NCBI GenBank assembly: GCA_038496445.1
Contig: JALMLS010000438.1
Coordinates: forward strand, 1-64,000
DNA: 64,000 nt
From: Trichosphaerium sp. ATCC 40318
Taxonomy: Eukaryota > Discosea > Flabellinia > Trichosidae
Direction of reading: 5' to 3'
The notes beneath the pieces are model-generated. The model was not told where the DNA came from. It did not search any database and saw nothing but the letters and a program-made list of their open reading frames with translations. Made by a program: the position numbers and the translations under genes. Positions 49,970-64,000 of this stretch are shown here, one piece after another; the first letter of the stretch is position 1; each line of letters begins with the position of its first letter.

Positions 49970-52900
49970 ATGTCACAGACAATCTTATCAAGCATGAGGT
50001 GTTGGGTGTTGGCACTTTTATTGCTTATTCTAACATGCCACACGCTTGCTCAGCCACCTACAAATAGTAACGTGACTGATCCAAGCTTAATCGAGAAACA
50101 GGAAGAGAAAGACGAATCAGTGTTCAGTTTTAGTATCTTATTGATACTGGGGCTTTTGTTAGTGACTTTTGTGATTGGCTATGTGCTACGGGAAACAAAC
50201 TTCAAATATCTACACGAATCTGGCGCTGGTATTATTCTAGGCGTACGTATAGGACATAAACGAGTTGAACCGCTAAAAAACTTTGACGTAGATTGCCGTT
50301 GGCGCTATTATTCGATCTTTTGCGAGCGAAGACAGGCTAAAGCAGATAGCTGTCTTTAACCCAGAGTTTTTTTTTTTAATTCTGCTTCCACCTATCATAT
50401 TCGACGCCGGATACAACATGAAACGCGTACGACCATTATAAACTTCAATTTCCAAGTGTACCAGTCGGGAAGTACAATAATCTTTTCTGACTCTCCGATT
50501 GACACGTTAAACTATTGAAGAGATGTTATTTACGCTGTTAACATACTTTAGGGTCACTTCTTTTATAATTTTGGGAGTATCGTTTCATTTGCGTTTATTG
50601 GCACACTTATATCTGCTTTTTCAACAGCTGGTAATGGTTTAAATACATATACAGTATACTGACTATACTTAGGTATACTCATAGCTGTCAAAAAGATGGG
50701 TTGGATCAACTTAGGATATTTTGAATGTTTTATCTTCGGTATACAACCCAAACCAATCCCTTCTCCTCTTTATCGCTCAAAATATCCCTACACATTGCTC
50801 TACTTATCTTCAACAGTGTTTTGTTTCCAGTCATGTTGAGTGAACCTTTTTTTGACTTGAACTCCTTCTTTACCCATTTTATCGTATACAGGCGCACCAG
50901 CGTAATTTTTACGACTTTTTAACCGTGTTTTAACACCACGAAAGTGAAATTACGGGTTTTTATTGAATTTTTTTTTATTTGTTTTTAAATGTCTTTATTG
51001 TAGGCGCTCTTATCTCAGCTACTGATCCAGTTACTGTTCTATCTATTTTCAAACAGCTTGGTGTAGATGATAACTTATACGCAAATGTTTTCGGTGAAAG
51101 CGTTTTAAATGATGCTGTTGCTATTGCTTTGTATCGGTACGACTTTGTGGTCAGCGCTTATTGTCGCTAGACCTTTGTGGTTGTTCTTTACTAATATATT
51201 TGTGTACAGTACTATTGCCAACTACGCTGGTGGTACTGCAGGTGCTCTGAAGGCCACGTCTATCTTAAGCTCTGTTCTGGATTTTTCAAGAATTTTCTTT
51301 GGTTCTTTCTTTATTGCTGTTATTACTGGCCTGCTTGCTTCTCTTGTACGTTCGCTACTTTAAATTATACCAAGTACTCACATGAGAGCATTATTTATTG
51401 TACTGAAAGGACTATTGATGCTGATCTTTCTTGTAGTTGTTCAAACATACAAAACTTCACAAGTTTCCTATCCTTGAGAGTGCTATATTCCTTATATACG
51501 CTTACTGCAGTTATCTTCTTGCTGAAGGACTTAGATTATCAGGTATTGTTGCTATACTATTTCATGGTATTGTTATGGCTCATTATACATACAATAACTT
51601 ATCAAGGTACAGTTTTTTCCTTCGGTTACTACAACACGTTTTTATCTAACACTAATACAAGGGAGTCGCAAAACATCACTAGAAAGTCACTTGAAGTAAT
51701 AGCTTTCATTGCAGAGATTGTTGTATTTATTTTCTTGGGTACGTTTCGTTCGATAAATGAATAATTTCGCACGTGATTAAGGCAAAACGCCAAAAATAGC
51801 ATGTTGTTAAATAATTATTTTAGGAATGGCTATATTTAGTTTCGGTCAAGATTACGATCCTGCTCTTATAGCTGTATCAATATTGGCTATTCTGCTCACA
51901 CGTGCTATTCATATATTCCCATTGAGTTTATCCATCAACTGCCTACGTAAAGAGGAGCATAGGATCAAGTGGAGAGACTCTACTATGTTGTGGTTCTCAG
52001 GTAATCATTTTGACTATTTTTTTTTTTCAACTCATTTTATTCTATAGGCTTGCGTGGTGCTATTGCATTTGCTTTGGCTTTAAATGCTAGATTATTATCA
52101 GAACATGGTTCAAAGGTCTTGACAACAACTTTGGTTATCGTCGTGGCTACAGTGATCATTCTTGGAGGTAACATTAGCCTATTTCTTTCTTTGACCTAAC
52201 ATTCTTGTCAAGGATTAACCAAGCCGATGGTGGATTGTTTAAAGATTAAAAAGATTTATCCAAGACCTAAATATGATCCAATAGCAGTATTAAGGCAAAA
52301 GGAATTCGTTAGAAAGGTATGAAGAACGCAGATTTTAATTTGAAAACAAAGTTAACTTACCTGTTATTTAGAACATATTTATGAGATTCGATCGTCTTTA
52401 TCTTAAACCTTTCTTTACAAGAGCAAAGGTACCTGGTACAGCTCCTGCACCAGGTAGTGCTACAACAAGAAATATTCCGCTCAGGTACGGAAAAACAATT
52501 AGAAAGTTTTTCTCTCTTTCAACTAAAATGTTGTTCTCTCTGTTCTATTGTACAATTACTAATATTCTATTTCAGTAACATCACAATTAATCAAGCTCAA
52601 GTTGTAAGCGGTGATCATTCAAGTGATTCAGACGACGGTACGTAGATAAAACAGTAAATGAGTAACGTCTAAAGTTTTTTTGTTAGGAGCAGTAAGTCCG
52701 GGTGCAATGAGTCCTGGAGCTGTAAGCCCAGGGGCTGTAAGTCCTACACCTATGTCACCACGTAGTGATGTATCATTATCATCAATCAGAAATGATCAGG
52801 TTGAGGTAGGTGGACATTTTTCTTGAATTCTTTGACCAGTCAAACCTCGTCACATGCTTTTTTTTTCTTGAATAATTTCGCCACAGCGCTCGTTTTTAAT

Positions 52901-52985
52901 ATGTCAATTATCTTATTTAATATCTTTTTAGACAAATATAATAACAAATGACTCAGATACAGTTATCGCTTTAGACGATGCATGA
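49970..52985 (+). CDS. Na+/H+ exchanger, NHE6/7/9-like endosomal type
   Basis: Signal-anchor start ([10 protein letters not shown]), then multiple membrane helices over about ten exons. Family motifs: Leu-Pro-Pro-Pro/Ile-Ile-Phe-Asp-Ala-Gly-Tyr near 50390, [13 protein letters not shown], and [12 protein letters not shown] (ion site Asp) near 51005. Also [14 protein letters not shown] near 51090, and Leu-Arg-Gly-Ala-Ile-Ala-Phe-Ala-Leu near 52050. It exchanges Na+ or K+ for H+ and sets endosomal pH. The cytosolic tail holds a Ser-Pro-Gly-Ala repeat (52687-52745) followed by Ser-Pro-rich sequence, likely phosphorylated. The first start gives the best signal-anchor. Confidence 0.8.
52687..52748 (+). 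repeat. In-frame Ser-Pro-Gly-Ala tandem repeat in exchanger tail
   Basis: Four imperfect 15-bp units encoding Val/Met-Ser-Pro-Gly-Ala, ending in Val-Ser-Pro-Thr-Pro. It adds proline-directed kinase sites to the cytosolic tail. Confidence 0.7.
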
Positions 52986-53393
52986 TTATTAAATACAATA
53001 CATTTACACAAAACAAACAAAAAAAAAAGAAAAAAAAAAGAAAAGAATGGGTAGTTTATGAGGAAGGAGTTTTATCGATGGAAATATTATTGTATGTACA
53101 TACAAAAAAGCTTCAATAATATTTACACCGAGTACCTTCAAAACAAAAAATAAAAGAAAGCCTCCAAAGACTTTGAAAGCAAACTGCTCGTTTTTTTTCT
53201 TTTTTTTTTTCTTTTTTCTCAAAACACATAAATCTGATGGCAGCAAGCATCAAACAAAGCCTATTTATTAATAGAAATCTATACAAAGTAAGTGTTTGCT
53301 ACACTGCAAAAGTTAGGCTTGCTGCTTACAGGCAAGCTGCCGTTATTACTGGTTTTTCTTGTTTTTAGTTTCATGTTCATTTTTTTGCCTCAC
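52986..53393. other. 3' spacer with opposed poly-A and poly-T tracts
   Basis: A-rich runs at 53015-53045 and T-rich runs at 53190-53218 could fold back on each other in the 3' UTR of the exchanger. A copy of ttgcttacaggcaagc near 53320 is an imperfect hairpin. No gene. Confidence 0.4.
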
Positions 53394-54533
53394 TCATCTA
53401 TGAGTCTTGTCATTGTACTTTCCACCTGGTTTACCATTTGAATAGTAACATAATTTACTTAGTTTACCAATCTTGGACCACTCTTTGTACTCTCCTTCAC
53501 GTTTACCATTCACATAAAAACATCGTTTCTTCAAGGTACCACAGTAGTACCACTGCTTGAACTCGCCGTTAAATTTACCATTCTTATACTGCCGCTGGCT
53601 AATCAAAGTTCCATCAACACTCTTTCCAATATACCACTTTTTGTACTCCCCATCAAGGTCTCCGTTTTGATAGCAACAAAGTGTTCTCATCTGACCATTC
53701 TTGGAATTATGTTTGTATGTGCCATCAAGTAATCCGTTTGTATAGAAGCAATGTATACTCAATTTGCCATCTATGAACCATTTTGTGAACTCTCCATCCA
53801 GTTTACCGTCAGCATAGTGACAATGTAGACTCAAATTACTATTGCTGGTCCACTGTTTGTACTCTCCATGCAGTTTACCATTTGTATAGAAACAATGTCT
53901 GCTCAATTCACCATATTTGGACCATTCTTTGTACTCTCCATCAAGGTATCCGTTTGTATAGTAGCAATGTATACTCAATTTACCATATTTGAACCATTTT
54001 GTGTACTCTCCATCCAGGTTACCGTTGACATAGTGACAATTTAGACTCAAAGTACCGCCACTGGTCCATCGTTTGTACTCTCCGTGTAGGTTACCATTGG
54101 CATAGCAGCACTGTACTCTCAAACTACCGCTGCTGGACCATTCTTTGTACTGTCTATGTAATTTGCAATTACAACGACAAAGCACATTCATTTTCCTATC
54201 CTTGAACGTTTCTCTATACTCTCCATGTAGCTTACCGTTGGCATAGCAGCAATGTACACTCAAATTGCCACTACTGGTCCATTCTTTGTACTCTCCATCC
54301 AGGTTACCGTTGACATAGTGACAATGTAGACTCAAAGTACCGCCACTGGTCCATCGTTTGTACTCTCCGTGTAGGCTACCATTGGCATAGCAGCATTGTA
54401 GACTCAAACTGCCGCTACTGGGCCATTTTTTGTACTCTCCGTCACATGTAAGGTACACTTCCCTGTCCGTATCTACTATATCAAGCAGTGTCTCATTTGG
54501 AAGCTTCGTTAGATGACACTTACGCGGCTTTTT
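53394..54533 (-). CDS. MORN/YwqK-type repeat protein with partial F-box start
   Basis: The frame 54458-53394 has about 15 repeats of 23 residues (Gly-Glu-Tyr-Lys-x-Trp-x-Ser-x-Gly-x-Leu-Ser-x-His-Cys-Tyr-x-Asn-Gly). Upstream in the same frame, to 54533 just after a TTTTGTAG acceptor, the sequence reads Leu-Pro-Asn-Glu-Thr-Leu-Leu-Asp-Ile-Val-Asp, the start of an F-box helix. This suggests an upstream exon whose ATG I could not place and an F-box/MORN build like the protein at 8746-9243. Repeats rich in Cys-His-Cys/Cys-Cys-Tyr are peculiar to this member. Two long blocks of repeats are nearly identical in DNA, showing recent internal duplication. Confidence 0.7.
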   Translation of the reverse strand, partial: KKPRKCHLTKLPNETLLDIVDTDREVYLTCDGEYKKWPSSGSLSLQCCYANGSLHGEYKRWTSGGTLSLHCHYVNGNLDGEYKEWTSSGNLSVHCCYANGKLHGEYRETFKDRKMNVLCRCNCKLHRQYKEWSSSGSLRVQCCYANGNLHGEYKRWTSGGTLSLNCHYVNGNLDGEYTKWFKYGKLSIHCYYTNGYLDGEYKEWSKYGELSRHCFYTNGKLHGEYKQWTSNSNLSLHCHYADGKLDGEFTKWFIDGKLSIHCFYTNGLLDGTYKHNSKNGQMRTLCCYQNGDLDGEYKKWYIGKSVDGTLISQRQYKNGKFNGEFKQWYYCGTLKKRCFYVNGKREGEYKEWSKIGKLSKLCYYSNGKPGGKYNDKTHR

Positions 54534-55853
54534 CTACAAAATATTGGTTTAGCGGTGTACAAAACAAAAAACAAAACGAGTACGTACATTATCAGTGTTA
54601 TGAGTTATTTTCAAATCCGGGTGTTCTTGGTTTTTATTCAAATATTGTGGTCTCGTCCAATGAAATGTGAAAAATTGTGGTTTTGGCCTGTGAAATGCCA
54701 CTATTCTTGTTTAGAAGACACTTGAAAACTGTTTTTTTTTACGGAATTTCTATGACAAAAAAGCTTTCGTTTATGGTATGAATAGCTCGAATCGCTTTTG
54801 AACAAGTCTAATCAGTTGTCTACGGTTTAAAAGACACTGTGTCAATTATTGTTCGAGCTTGTTCGAGCTTGTTCGAAAAAATGCGAGAATTCAAACGAAA
54901 TGTTCGAACCATAAGTGTGAAAAATTGTAAATAAAGTATAAAATTATGGTTGAGTAAAGCAAGGGTCCTTGTACGTACTATTTCGTTGTATTTCTAACGG
55001 TGTACTGGTGTAGGTCTAGTTTAAAAGTGACGGCAGTACTTCCAACGCACAGTAGAGGAGGTAAGTTACAAAGGCTAATGTTAGTGTGTTACTACTGCTA
55101 ATGCTAGTGTGTTACTACTTATAATAAGCTCACCAGTGCTTAATATAGAGGTGGCAAATCCGGTCCAGTCCAGTTTCGATATAGGTTTTCCGGTCCGAAC
55201 TAGTAAGAAGTACTTCATTCAGTGAATAATAGTAAAAATGGCTTTTTTTGATTAAAAGTAGTCTTAAACGCTATAAAATCAAAAGTTCTACTCAAAGAGA
55301 GGTTGAAAGCCCCTTTCAAGCCACTTTAACAAAACTAAGTTTTTAGAGCGGTTTACCCTTTGGTAACAGCTGCCTAACCACTACTTTTTAGGTTCCAAAA
55401 TGTGCAGTGACCATTTTGAAATTTTGCTCACGTGATATTTTGGCTACCTATTTTAATACTTTGCATGCGTAGCTAAATGTAAAGTGAAGTATTGGGCTTC
55501 TAGAACGTTTTTGAAACTATTTTCTTTAAAATGCAAAAACAGTGGCGTATTAAAAACGCCAGACACAGCTCAGTGTTTTCGTACACGTGACAACGCGACA
55601 ACAAAACAGTATAAACTATAAGATATGTTTTTCTTCAAAAAACATTTTGTCCGTTCCACGTGATAAAAATAACGCTTCATGTTACATATTTGATACACGG
55701 TTACGTGGAAGATGTTATGTTGGTGTTAACGTTACTTAGTATTGTGAGCAAGCCTAAACTGAAATTTATAAGTTGCCGTTACCTAAGGAATAAGGCTGAC
55801 TAAGTTGAGAAAAAGTGTTACGGCAAATTGTGCGACCATCTACGCGTTTCCAA
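54534..55853. other. Long spacer with short tandem repeats
   Basis: A tandem of tgttcgagct (about 2.5 copies, 54850-54875) and a two-copy 24-bp repeat gctaatg-tagtgtgttactact (about 55073-55125). CACGTG at 55430, 55583 and 55656. No gene is supported; short frames opposite the MORN gene are antisense shadows. Confidence 0.45.
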
Positions 55854-58449
55854 ATGCTATTCGCACGTGCTTTAGTGTGCATTGCTATAATATCTACAGT
55901 AATAGGTACTACCAGTTTGAAACGCGTAACTCTAACATGTTAGGCGGTAACGCACCAACAGTAGAAAGATGGCGAATTTTTGAGCTTTCTTTAAACGGTA
56001 AAATTATCAGCTTCAGTTCACCTTCTTTGGCACTAAATCTATACTTTAGGACCTTCTTCTGGTAATCCATTTATTGATGTTGCTCTTAGGGCTGATTTTA
56101 CGATGAACGGTTCGTTGTTAAAAAGTAAAGCGAATGTTCTTTTGAAACTGACAAAAAAAAACTTTCAAGGGCGTGTCTTTTCGCCAGAAGGCTTCTATGA
56201 TGGCGGTGGTGTTTACAAGGTTCGGTTTTCTCCTGATACTGGTACGTTAAACACCCTGAACAGCTAATTTATCTAACTTGTTTTCTACTTAGTTGGCACG
56301 TGGACATACACGACTACGAGTACTGAAAAATCATTGGATGGTATTTTTACAAGCTTTTGTGTTGGATTAACAATTGGACTGACACGTGTTTTTAGGTCAC
56401 ATGGGTAATATTACGTGTACACCAGCTTCAGCTGGTAATCATGGGCCTGCGAATGTAAAATCAGAAAAGGCATTTGCTTACGCTGACGGAAGGCCTTATT
56501 TCAGGTTAGATTTTTTTTTTTAGTAAATCGTTGTAGTTGACTTGCACTTCTATAGTGTTGGTACCACTTGTTACGCTTGGATTCACCAAGAGGATTGGGT
56601 TATTAACAGTGCGTATTAAAGAGGGTTTTTATTGCTAAACTGTGCCACGTGAGATACCCTGGCAACGCTAAAAGACGCGCCATTCAATAAAATGAGGATG
56701 ACTGTTTTTCCAAAGTGGTAAAAATACAAATTTCTGTTTACTCAGGCTGAGTATTTGTAGGTACACTTATAACCGCAATGAGCCTATATATTATCCATAT
56801 GAAGGAACACCACCAAATAAATGGGATTTTACTACTTTTAACATTCCATTCTGGCAGAACCTGGAACGTCGAATTATTCAGCTTGATGAATTAGGTACAT
56901 TGTTTTTTCAACTTTTTTTTCAAAAGTTTTTGGTCTAATATTGGATACTAGATATAATAGCAGAGCCCATAATAGTACATTTGAATACTTAATATTTCTT
57001 TTGTAGTTAAACATTAGTTATAGTTTCATCCTTATGACTATGGACACTGGTACAGTTTCTTCTTTTTTTCTTTTTCGAATATTGTTGTTTTCTCACCGAA
57101 ATTTGCGCTTCCACACGTTTGATAATGCTCTTAAATTTATTTCTGTACATAACTTAGTTTCCAAATGATACTGTTAATTGTAACAAACCAATTGTTATTT
57201 CAAAAGGCATCTATGAAACGGAGTTTTTCAATTTTTCTTTTTTTTTTTCTTTGTTTATTCTTGAGTCTCACTCTGAGAAATAAAGGGGTTTTGATAGAAT
57301 GGGTGCTTATAACGATGACCTTTACCTCCGTTACCTCATAGCACGTGTTGCTTCTTATAAGAATGTGATGTGGTCTATGGCAAATGAGTGGGATTTGGTT
57401 AAAAGTAAAACTGTTGCTGATTGGGACAGGTGCGTTTAACTTGCGTTTAAAATCCAGTCTTATCATATCCAAGATTCTTCGAAATTCTCCAAGCATATGA
57501 TCCATATCATCGTGAAAGATCAATACATAATGGTCCACATTATTATAATCACTCTCTTCCATGGATTACACATATTTCTCTTCAAGGTAACAGTCGAATT
57601 CGCAAAATATGTTTTCACATTATTTTGGTATTTATGTCTTTCTGTAGGTCACACAGTTTCTCAACTTGACTATATACGAAAAACATATCTACCAAAACCG
57701 ATAACATGGGATGAAGTTGAATACGAAGGCAACGTTCCTGTAAGTATTGAAGGAGAAACTATTTTCTTCAGATAAAAACTTTTGTCACAGGAAGGATGGG
57801 GAAACCTTACACCACAACAAATGACTCAAAGATTTTGGCTAGGAAATGGTAATGGTGTTTATGTTGGTCACGGAGAAACCTATCTTCATAACACTACTAC
57901 TCCAGAAGGCACGTGATATTCTACAATATAAAATCAAGTAACATACGCGTCATTGCGCTTATCCACAACAATAGGCGAGGTTCTTTGGTGGAGTAAAGGG
58001 AACGTACTACGAGGACAAAGTCCAGAACGAATAGCGTTCTTCAAAAAGGTAAGGCATTCGCCGATTTCGATATCGAGGAACTACAAGAGCTTTTTTTTTT
58101 TTTTTGTTCATCTTGTTTAGTTCATGGAAACTCAAAAGTATATGTTTGATGAACTGGATACTATGCAACTAAGTGATGAGACTGCATTCATGCAGTATAA
58201 AACTGGTAGTTATTATTTGATCTACTGGCACGTGCTCAAAAAGCCAAAAACGTGAAAATTTTTTGTAACGATATTTTTAGGTATGATACGGCATCTACGA
58301 TTACTTTAACTCTTCCTGGCACAACATCATATGAAGTTACCTCCATTGATTATTATAATATGACAACAACAACATTAAAAGCAGCTATTCCTGGTACATT
58401 CAAAGCTACTGCGCCTAATCCGTACTATATTTTGCGTTTACAAAACTAG
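55854..58449 (+). CDS. Secreted glycoside hydrolase, DUF5060/DUF4038/DUF5605 type
   Basis: The signal peptide [18 protein letters not shown] is completed across a 38-bp intron (GTACTA to TTAG). A beta-sandwich domain follows ([10 protein letters not shown], [12 protein letters not shown]), as in DUF5060. The TIM-barrel part has [11 protein letters not shown], [11 protein letters not shown], Trp-Ser-Met-Ala-Asn-Glu-Trp-Asp (likely acid/base Glu) and Tyr-Val-Gly-His-Gly-Glu-Thr (likely nucleophile Glu). The C-terminus is another beta domain (Thr-Ile-Thr-Leu-Thr-Leu-Pro-Gly-Thr). The family is mostly bacterial and acts on complex polysaccharides. Here it has about 12 introns, some with CACGTG, so any transfer is old. 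Food-polymer digestion is the likely role. Confidence 0.75.
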
Positions 58450-58720
58450 CACCAATAAATTTTTGGTTTCATTCTCAGTTCATAACCAGGCGTTTATTTT
58501 ATGTAAAGGGTTTCCTCAGAGCAACTGAATTGTACAGTTAATTTTTTGAACGTTTTTATTGTGAGCAAGGTAGTAAAGAACGTTTCTTAGTCAAAGTTCT
58601 TAACTTGAATCCACGCCAAAGTAAGAAAGCAAATGACTAACCAGAAGAATTAAGAGGTACAAAAAACGAGCAAGGTTGAAGAATGTAGTTTTATTAGAAC
58701 TGCAAGTAAACAAACTACGC
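58450..58720. other. Short tail-to-tail spacer
   Basis: The 3' ends of the hydrolase and actin genes meet here. It contains aataaa-like signals. No gene. Confidence 0.4.
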
Positions 58721-61318
<2,598 letters not shown>

Positions 61319-63457
61319 ATGGAAAATTCTAAACAAGGATACAATGGCATTTGGAACCGAATTCAATTTTTTAACAACCTGGAAGCCGGAACTAAGAATG
61401 TTGGTTATTATAAAGGAAAAAAAAAAGGAGAGAATACGCTGCTACATAGCACTACGTATGTTGGTGACTTTAAAGGTAACAAAGTAAATAAAAAAATAGA
61501 GAATACGCTGCTACATAGCACTAAGTATGTTGGTGATTTTAAAGATAATAAAGTACACAAAAAAATAGAGAATACACTGCTACATAGCACTACGTATGTT
61601 GGTTATTTTTCAGGTAACAAAGTAAACCAAAAAGTAGAGAATGCTTACCCAGATGGAAGAAAGTACATTGGTGAATTTAAAGATGGTACATTTAACGGAA
61701 AAGGAGAGCTTATGTGGCCAGATGGATCAAAGTATGTTGGCGATTTTAAAGATGGTAAATTGAACGGAAAAGGAGAGCTTACGTGGCCAGATGGAGGAAA
61801 GTATGTTGGTGAATTTAAAGATGGTAAATGCAACGGAAAAGGAGAGCATACGTGGTCAGACGGAAAAAAGTATGTTGGTGAATTTAAAGATAATTATTCC
61901 AACGGAAAAGGAGAGCAGACTTGCAAGATGGCTCAAAGTATGTTGGCGAATTTAAAGATGGCGAGTTAAATGGTAAAGGAGAGAAGACATGGCCAAATGG
62001 AGCAAAGTATGTTGGTGAATTTAGTTTTGGCGAATACATCAAGTCTGGATGCGTTTATTTCAATAATGGTACAAGGTTGGATGTTAATTGGTATTTTACA
62101 CTGCTCGAAGATTGTAAAATAACACACCCTGGTGAGAGAACAATTGAAGCCAAATGGAGAATCAACGAAAGCAAGTTGATCACTTTTCTTGATGTGTACC
62201 AAGCCACACTTAACCTTAAACATGAGGCTCCCACAATCTGGTATATTGGTAGAAATACGTCAATATCACCATCAACCTGGACACGTGACCAGGTGCTATA
62301 TGTGCTAAACAGGATCGAACCAAAGCTTGTTGACTTTTTGAAACCGCAGCAATTAAGGTACGTATTAGTGTTCGAGCTAGCAGATTCCCTTACATTTTGT
62401 TTACGCACAGTGGCAAAGACTTTTTGGAATTGGAGAAAACAATGCTTGTGTCTTGGCTTAACGTACCCTTAGGGTATGCAAACAAACTTCTAGAGTACAT
62501 CAGTTACCTGAAACAAGGTACACTACACCAACGCTTCGCACTTTGTTGACCTTACAAATAGGAGGATCTAGTAATCAATCAAAGCTTGTGGAACGAGGTA
62601 CGCTCTCACTCTCATATGTAATCTTATATTCACATTGATCTTAGTTCCTAAAGACTCAAAGGAGTTTAAAGACTTGGAAAAAGAAGTTAAAGCAGCAACA
62701 AACAATCAAATCGCTATTTACCTTCCACCACACCAACCCAAACCGCTCATGTTCATCCTTGTTGGTGCTTACCGTATTCTCAACCCCAAACTCAGGTATT
62801 TACAATTAAGTTGGTTTGTTTAAAGATTTTCTAGAGACGCATATGAAAACATGAAGCAACAATTGCATGGAGACAAAAGAGAGTTCATTGGATTTCATGG
62901 AACCTCGTCCTCAAATTTGAAGAGTATTTGCGAGTACGTCCTTGTGAATTTCTTATCACTATAAATCTTATCTAATACCATTGTTAGAAGCGGTTTACTT
63001 CCTGTTGGTCACGCTAAAAATACCAGCAATGCAACCGACAATGGTACGTGTTCGTATTCGCTTTTCAATCAACTAAACAGTGTGAAAAAAAAAGGATGGT
63101 TTGGTGACTGTACAAAGGGAATCTATGTATCACGATACATGGATTACAGTCTTAAATACTGTCGCCCAAATGGAGTGCTCACGCCCGTAAAATCAGGAGA
63201 TATTGTTAGATTGCTTATGTTTCGTGTTCTTCCAGGCAAAACTAACTTTGTGCAAAAAGTATGTAAACCAAAACTTGGTAGATTTTGATAGTATCATTTA
63301 GAAAACACTTGGGTTGCAACCGACACCTGGATACGACAGTAATAGCTCCCCTCGATATATGGAGTGGTTTTTATACTCATCGGACCAGGTTTTACCTGTT
63401 TATGTGCTTAAGATACGTGCTATGTACAACAACCGTACAGTGCATGATGATTTCTGA
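61319..63457 (+). pseudogene. MORN repeat - PARP (ADP-ribosyltransferase) fusion gene with one frameshift
   Basis: The first exon opens with a unique lead and three near-identical 69-bp units (Asn-Thr-Leu-Leu-His-Ser-Thr-x-Tyr-Val-Gly), then classic MORN repeats (Tyr-Val-Gly-Glu-Phe-Lys-Asp-Gly, Asn-Gly-Lys-Gly-Glu). At about 61920 one base is missing inside a repeat; MORN coding resumes in the next frame without any other loss. After about 62350, short exons encode a PARP catalytic domain: Gly-Phe-His-Gly-Thr-Ser, Ile-Cys-Glu-Ser-Gly-Leu-Leu-Pro-Val-Gly-His, Gly-Trp-Phe-Gly-Asp, Gly-Ile-Tyr-Val-Ser, and finally Arg-Tyr-Met-Glu-Trp-Phe with Gln-Val-Leu-Pro-Val-Tyr-Val-Leu. The His-Tyr-Glu triad of active PARPs is complete. 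The break may be a sequence error, since everything downstream is well kept; if real, the gene is recently dead or makes only a short MORN protein. Confidence 0.7.
61430..61640 (+). repeat. Three 69-bp tandem units in MORN-PARP gene
   Basis: Units starting at gagaatacgctgctacatag repeat three times with a few changes, each adding 23 codons. They are more alike than the following MORN repeats, so this is a recent expansion. Confidence 0.8.
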
Positions 63458-64000
63458 TTATGAGAATTTGAAATGATTTTGTGAACGAATAAATTGTTTG
63501 TTAGATACTGGTCGTCTCAAATACCCCATTTAATGCTTTAATGCACTACTATTCAACATATAGCTTGTAACGTCATAGCTACCAGTGACATGCTAACCTT
63601 CAATTTCGATGGAATCTGTGTCCAGAATATACCGAAAGATAGAAAAAGAGAACTTCGCTAGAGTATGAAATATTTGTTTTAAACTGATTTGTTAATCTGT
63701 TTTTTCGTTGACTAGTCTGACTCACACGCTTGATCACGATGAATCACACGTTAAACGACTTTAATCAAGCGTTACCAATTACCACCATCTCATGAGTTTC
63801 ATACTTTAAGTACAAGCGATGGTACAGAACATCTAAAGGTTTGTGCAATAAGCTTTGAAAAATACCCATAAAAATACATCAAATCAAGAACAACTAATAA
63901 ATTTTGATTTGCTTGCTCTGAGTAACCCGAGAAATATGAAATTCCATATCTGTATTTGCTAGCATAAATGAAGAGTTTTCAGATAGAAAAGAGCTCCATC
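63458..64000. other. Right-edge spacer
   Basis: No gene or repeat seen in the last 540 bp. Confidence 0.4.

Noticed and set aside
44075-54533. Integrated giant-virus DNA, suggested by YwqK-type MORN proteins and PARP-like genes
   Set aside because: No viral hallmark gene is present, neighbouring genes are intron-rich and cellular, and the MORN genes share F-box starts with cellular neighbours.
57200-57562. Minus-strand frame of 120 codons
   Set aside because: Antisense to conserved exons of the glycoside hydrolase around Asn-Glu-Trp-Asp.

Overview
This is a window of nuclear DNA from a unicellular eukaryote. It is AT-rich (roughly 35-38 % GC by eye, not computed). Genes are cut by many short GT-AG introns of about 30-150 bp, very often with the donor GTACGT, and lie close together on both strands. 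The gene set (a conserved actin, an endosomal-type Na+/H+ exchanger, a RhoGEF/kelch signalling protein, a TKL receptor kinase, a C2-arrestin, a DCAF8-type WD40 protein, and many F-box/LRR and F-box/MORN proteins) fits a free-living, probably amoeboid protist such as an amoebozoan. The lineage cannot be fixed from this window. Exon joins were read by eye from conserved frames and splice signals, so inner boundaries are approximate unless stated.

Layout. 1-10.4 kb is a young, rearranged area: a broken secreted-protein copy and gene fragments at the left edge, a surface glycoprotein gene (1464-3828), an intact small secreted-protein gene, a broken F-box/LRR gene, an aberrant Rab-like GTPase, an F-box/MORN protein, a 132-bp hairpin element and LRR debris. 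10.4-29.3 kb is a large inverted duplication. Two arms of about 3.1 kb each carry one copy of a second surface glycoprotein gene; the left copy looks intact and the right copy is broken. The arms face each other across a 12.7-kb core holding an ankyrin-RhoGEF-PH-kelch-SAM gene, an FHA-WWE gene and a DCAF8-like WD40 gene.

29.3-41.4 kb holds repeat-rich spacer, an SdrD/Cna-B-like fragment, a C2-arrestin, a small membrane protein, an M14 carboxypeptidase and a large LRR-multiTM-TKL kinase gene. At 41.8 kb, on the minus strand, lies the most unusual feature: a tRNA-Gly(CCC)-like gene whose T-arm half precedes its D-arm/anticodon half, that is, a circularly permuted tRNA gene, followed directly by a T8 terminator. 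42-55 kb holds F-box-like, MORN and F-box/LRR genes around a membrane-anchored SDR and the Na+/H+ exchanger. 55.8-63.5 kb holds a secreted glycoside hydrolase of a mainly bacterial family, actin, and a MORN-PARP fusion gene with one frameshift.

Two wider signals stand out. The palindrome CACGTG occurs about 76 times by my hand count, against roughly 7 expected from base composition, largely in introns and spacers. The locus also shows repeated gene duplication and decay around surface proteins and F-box/LRR genes, which looks like a fast-evolving recognition and turnover repertoire.
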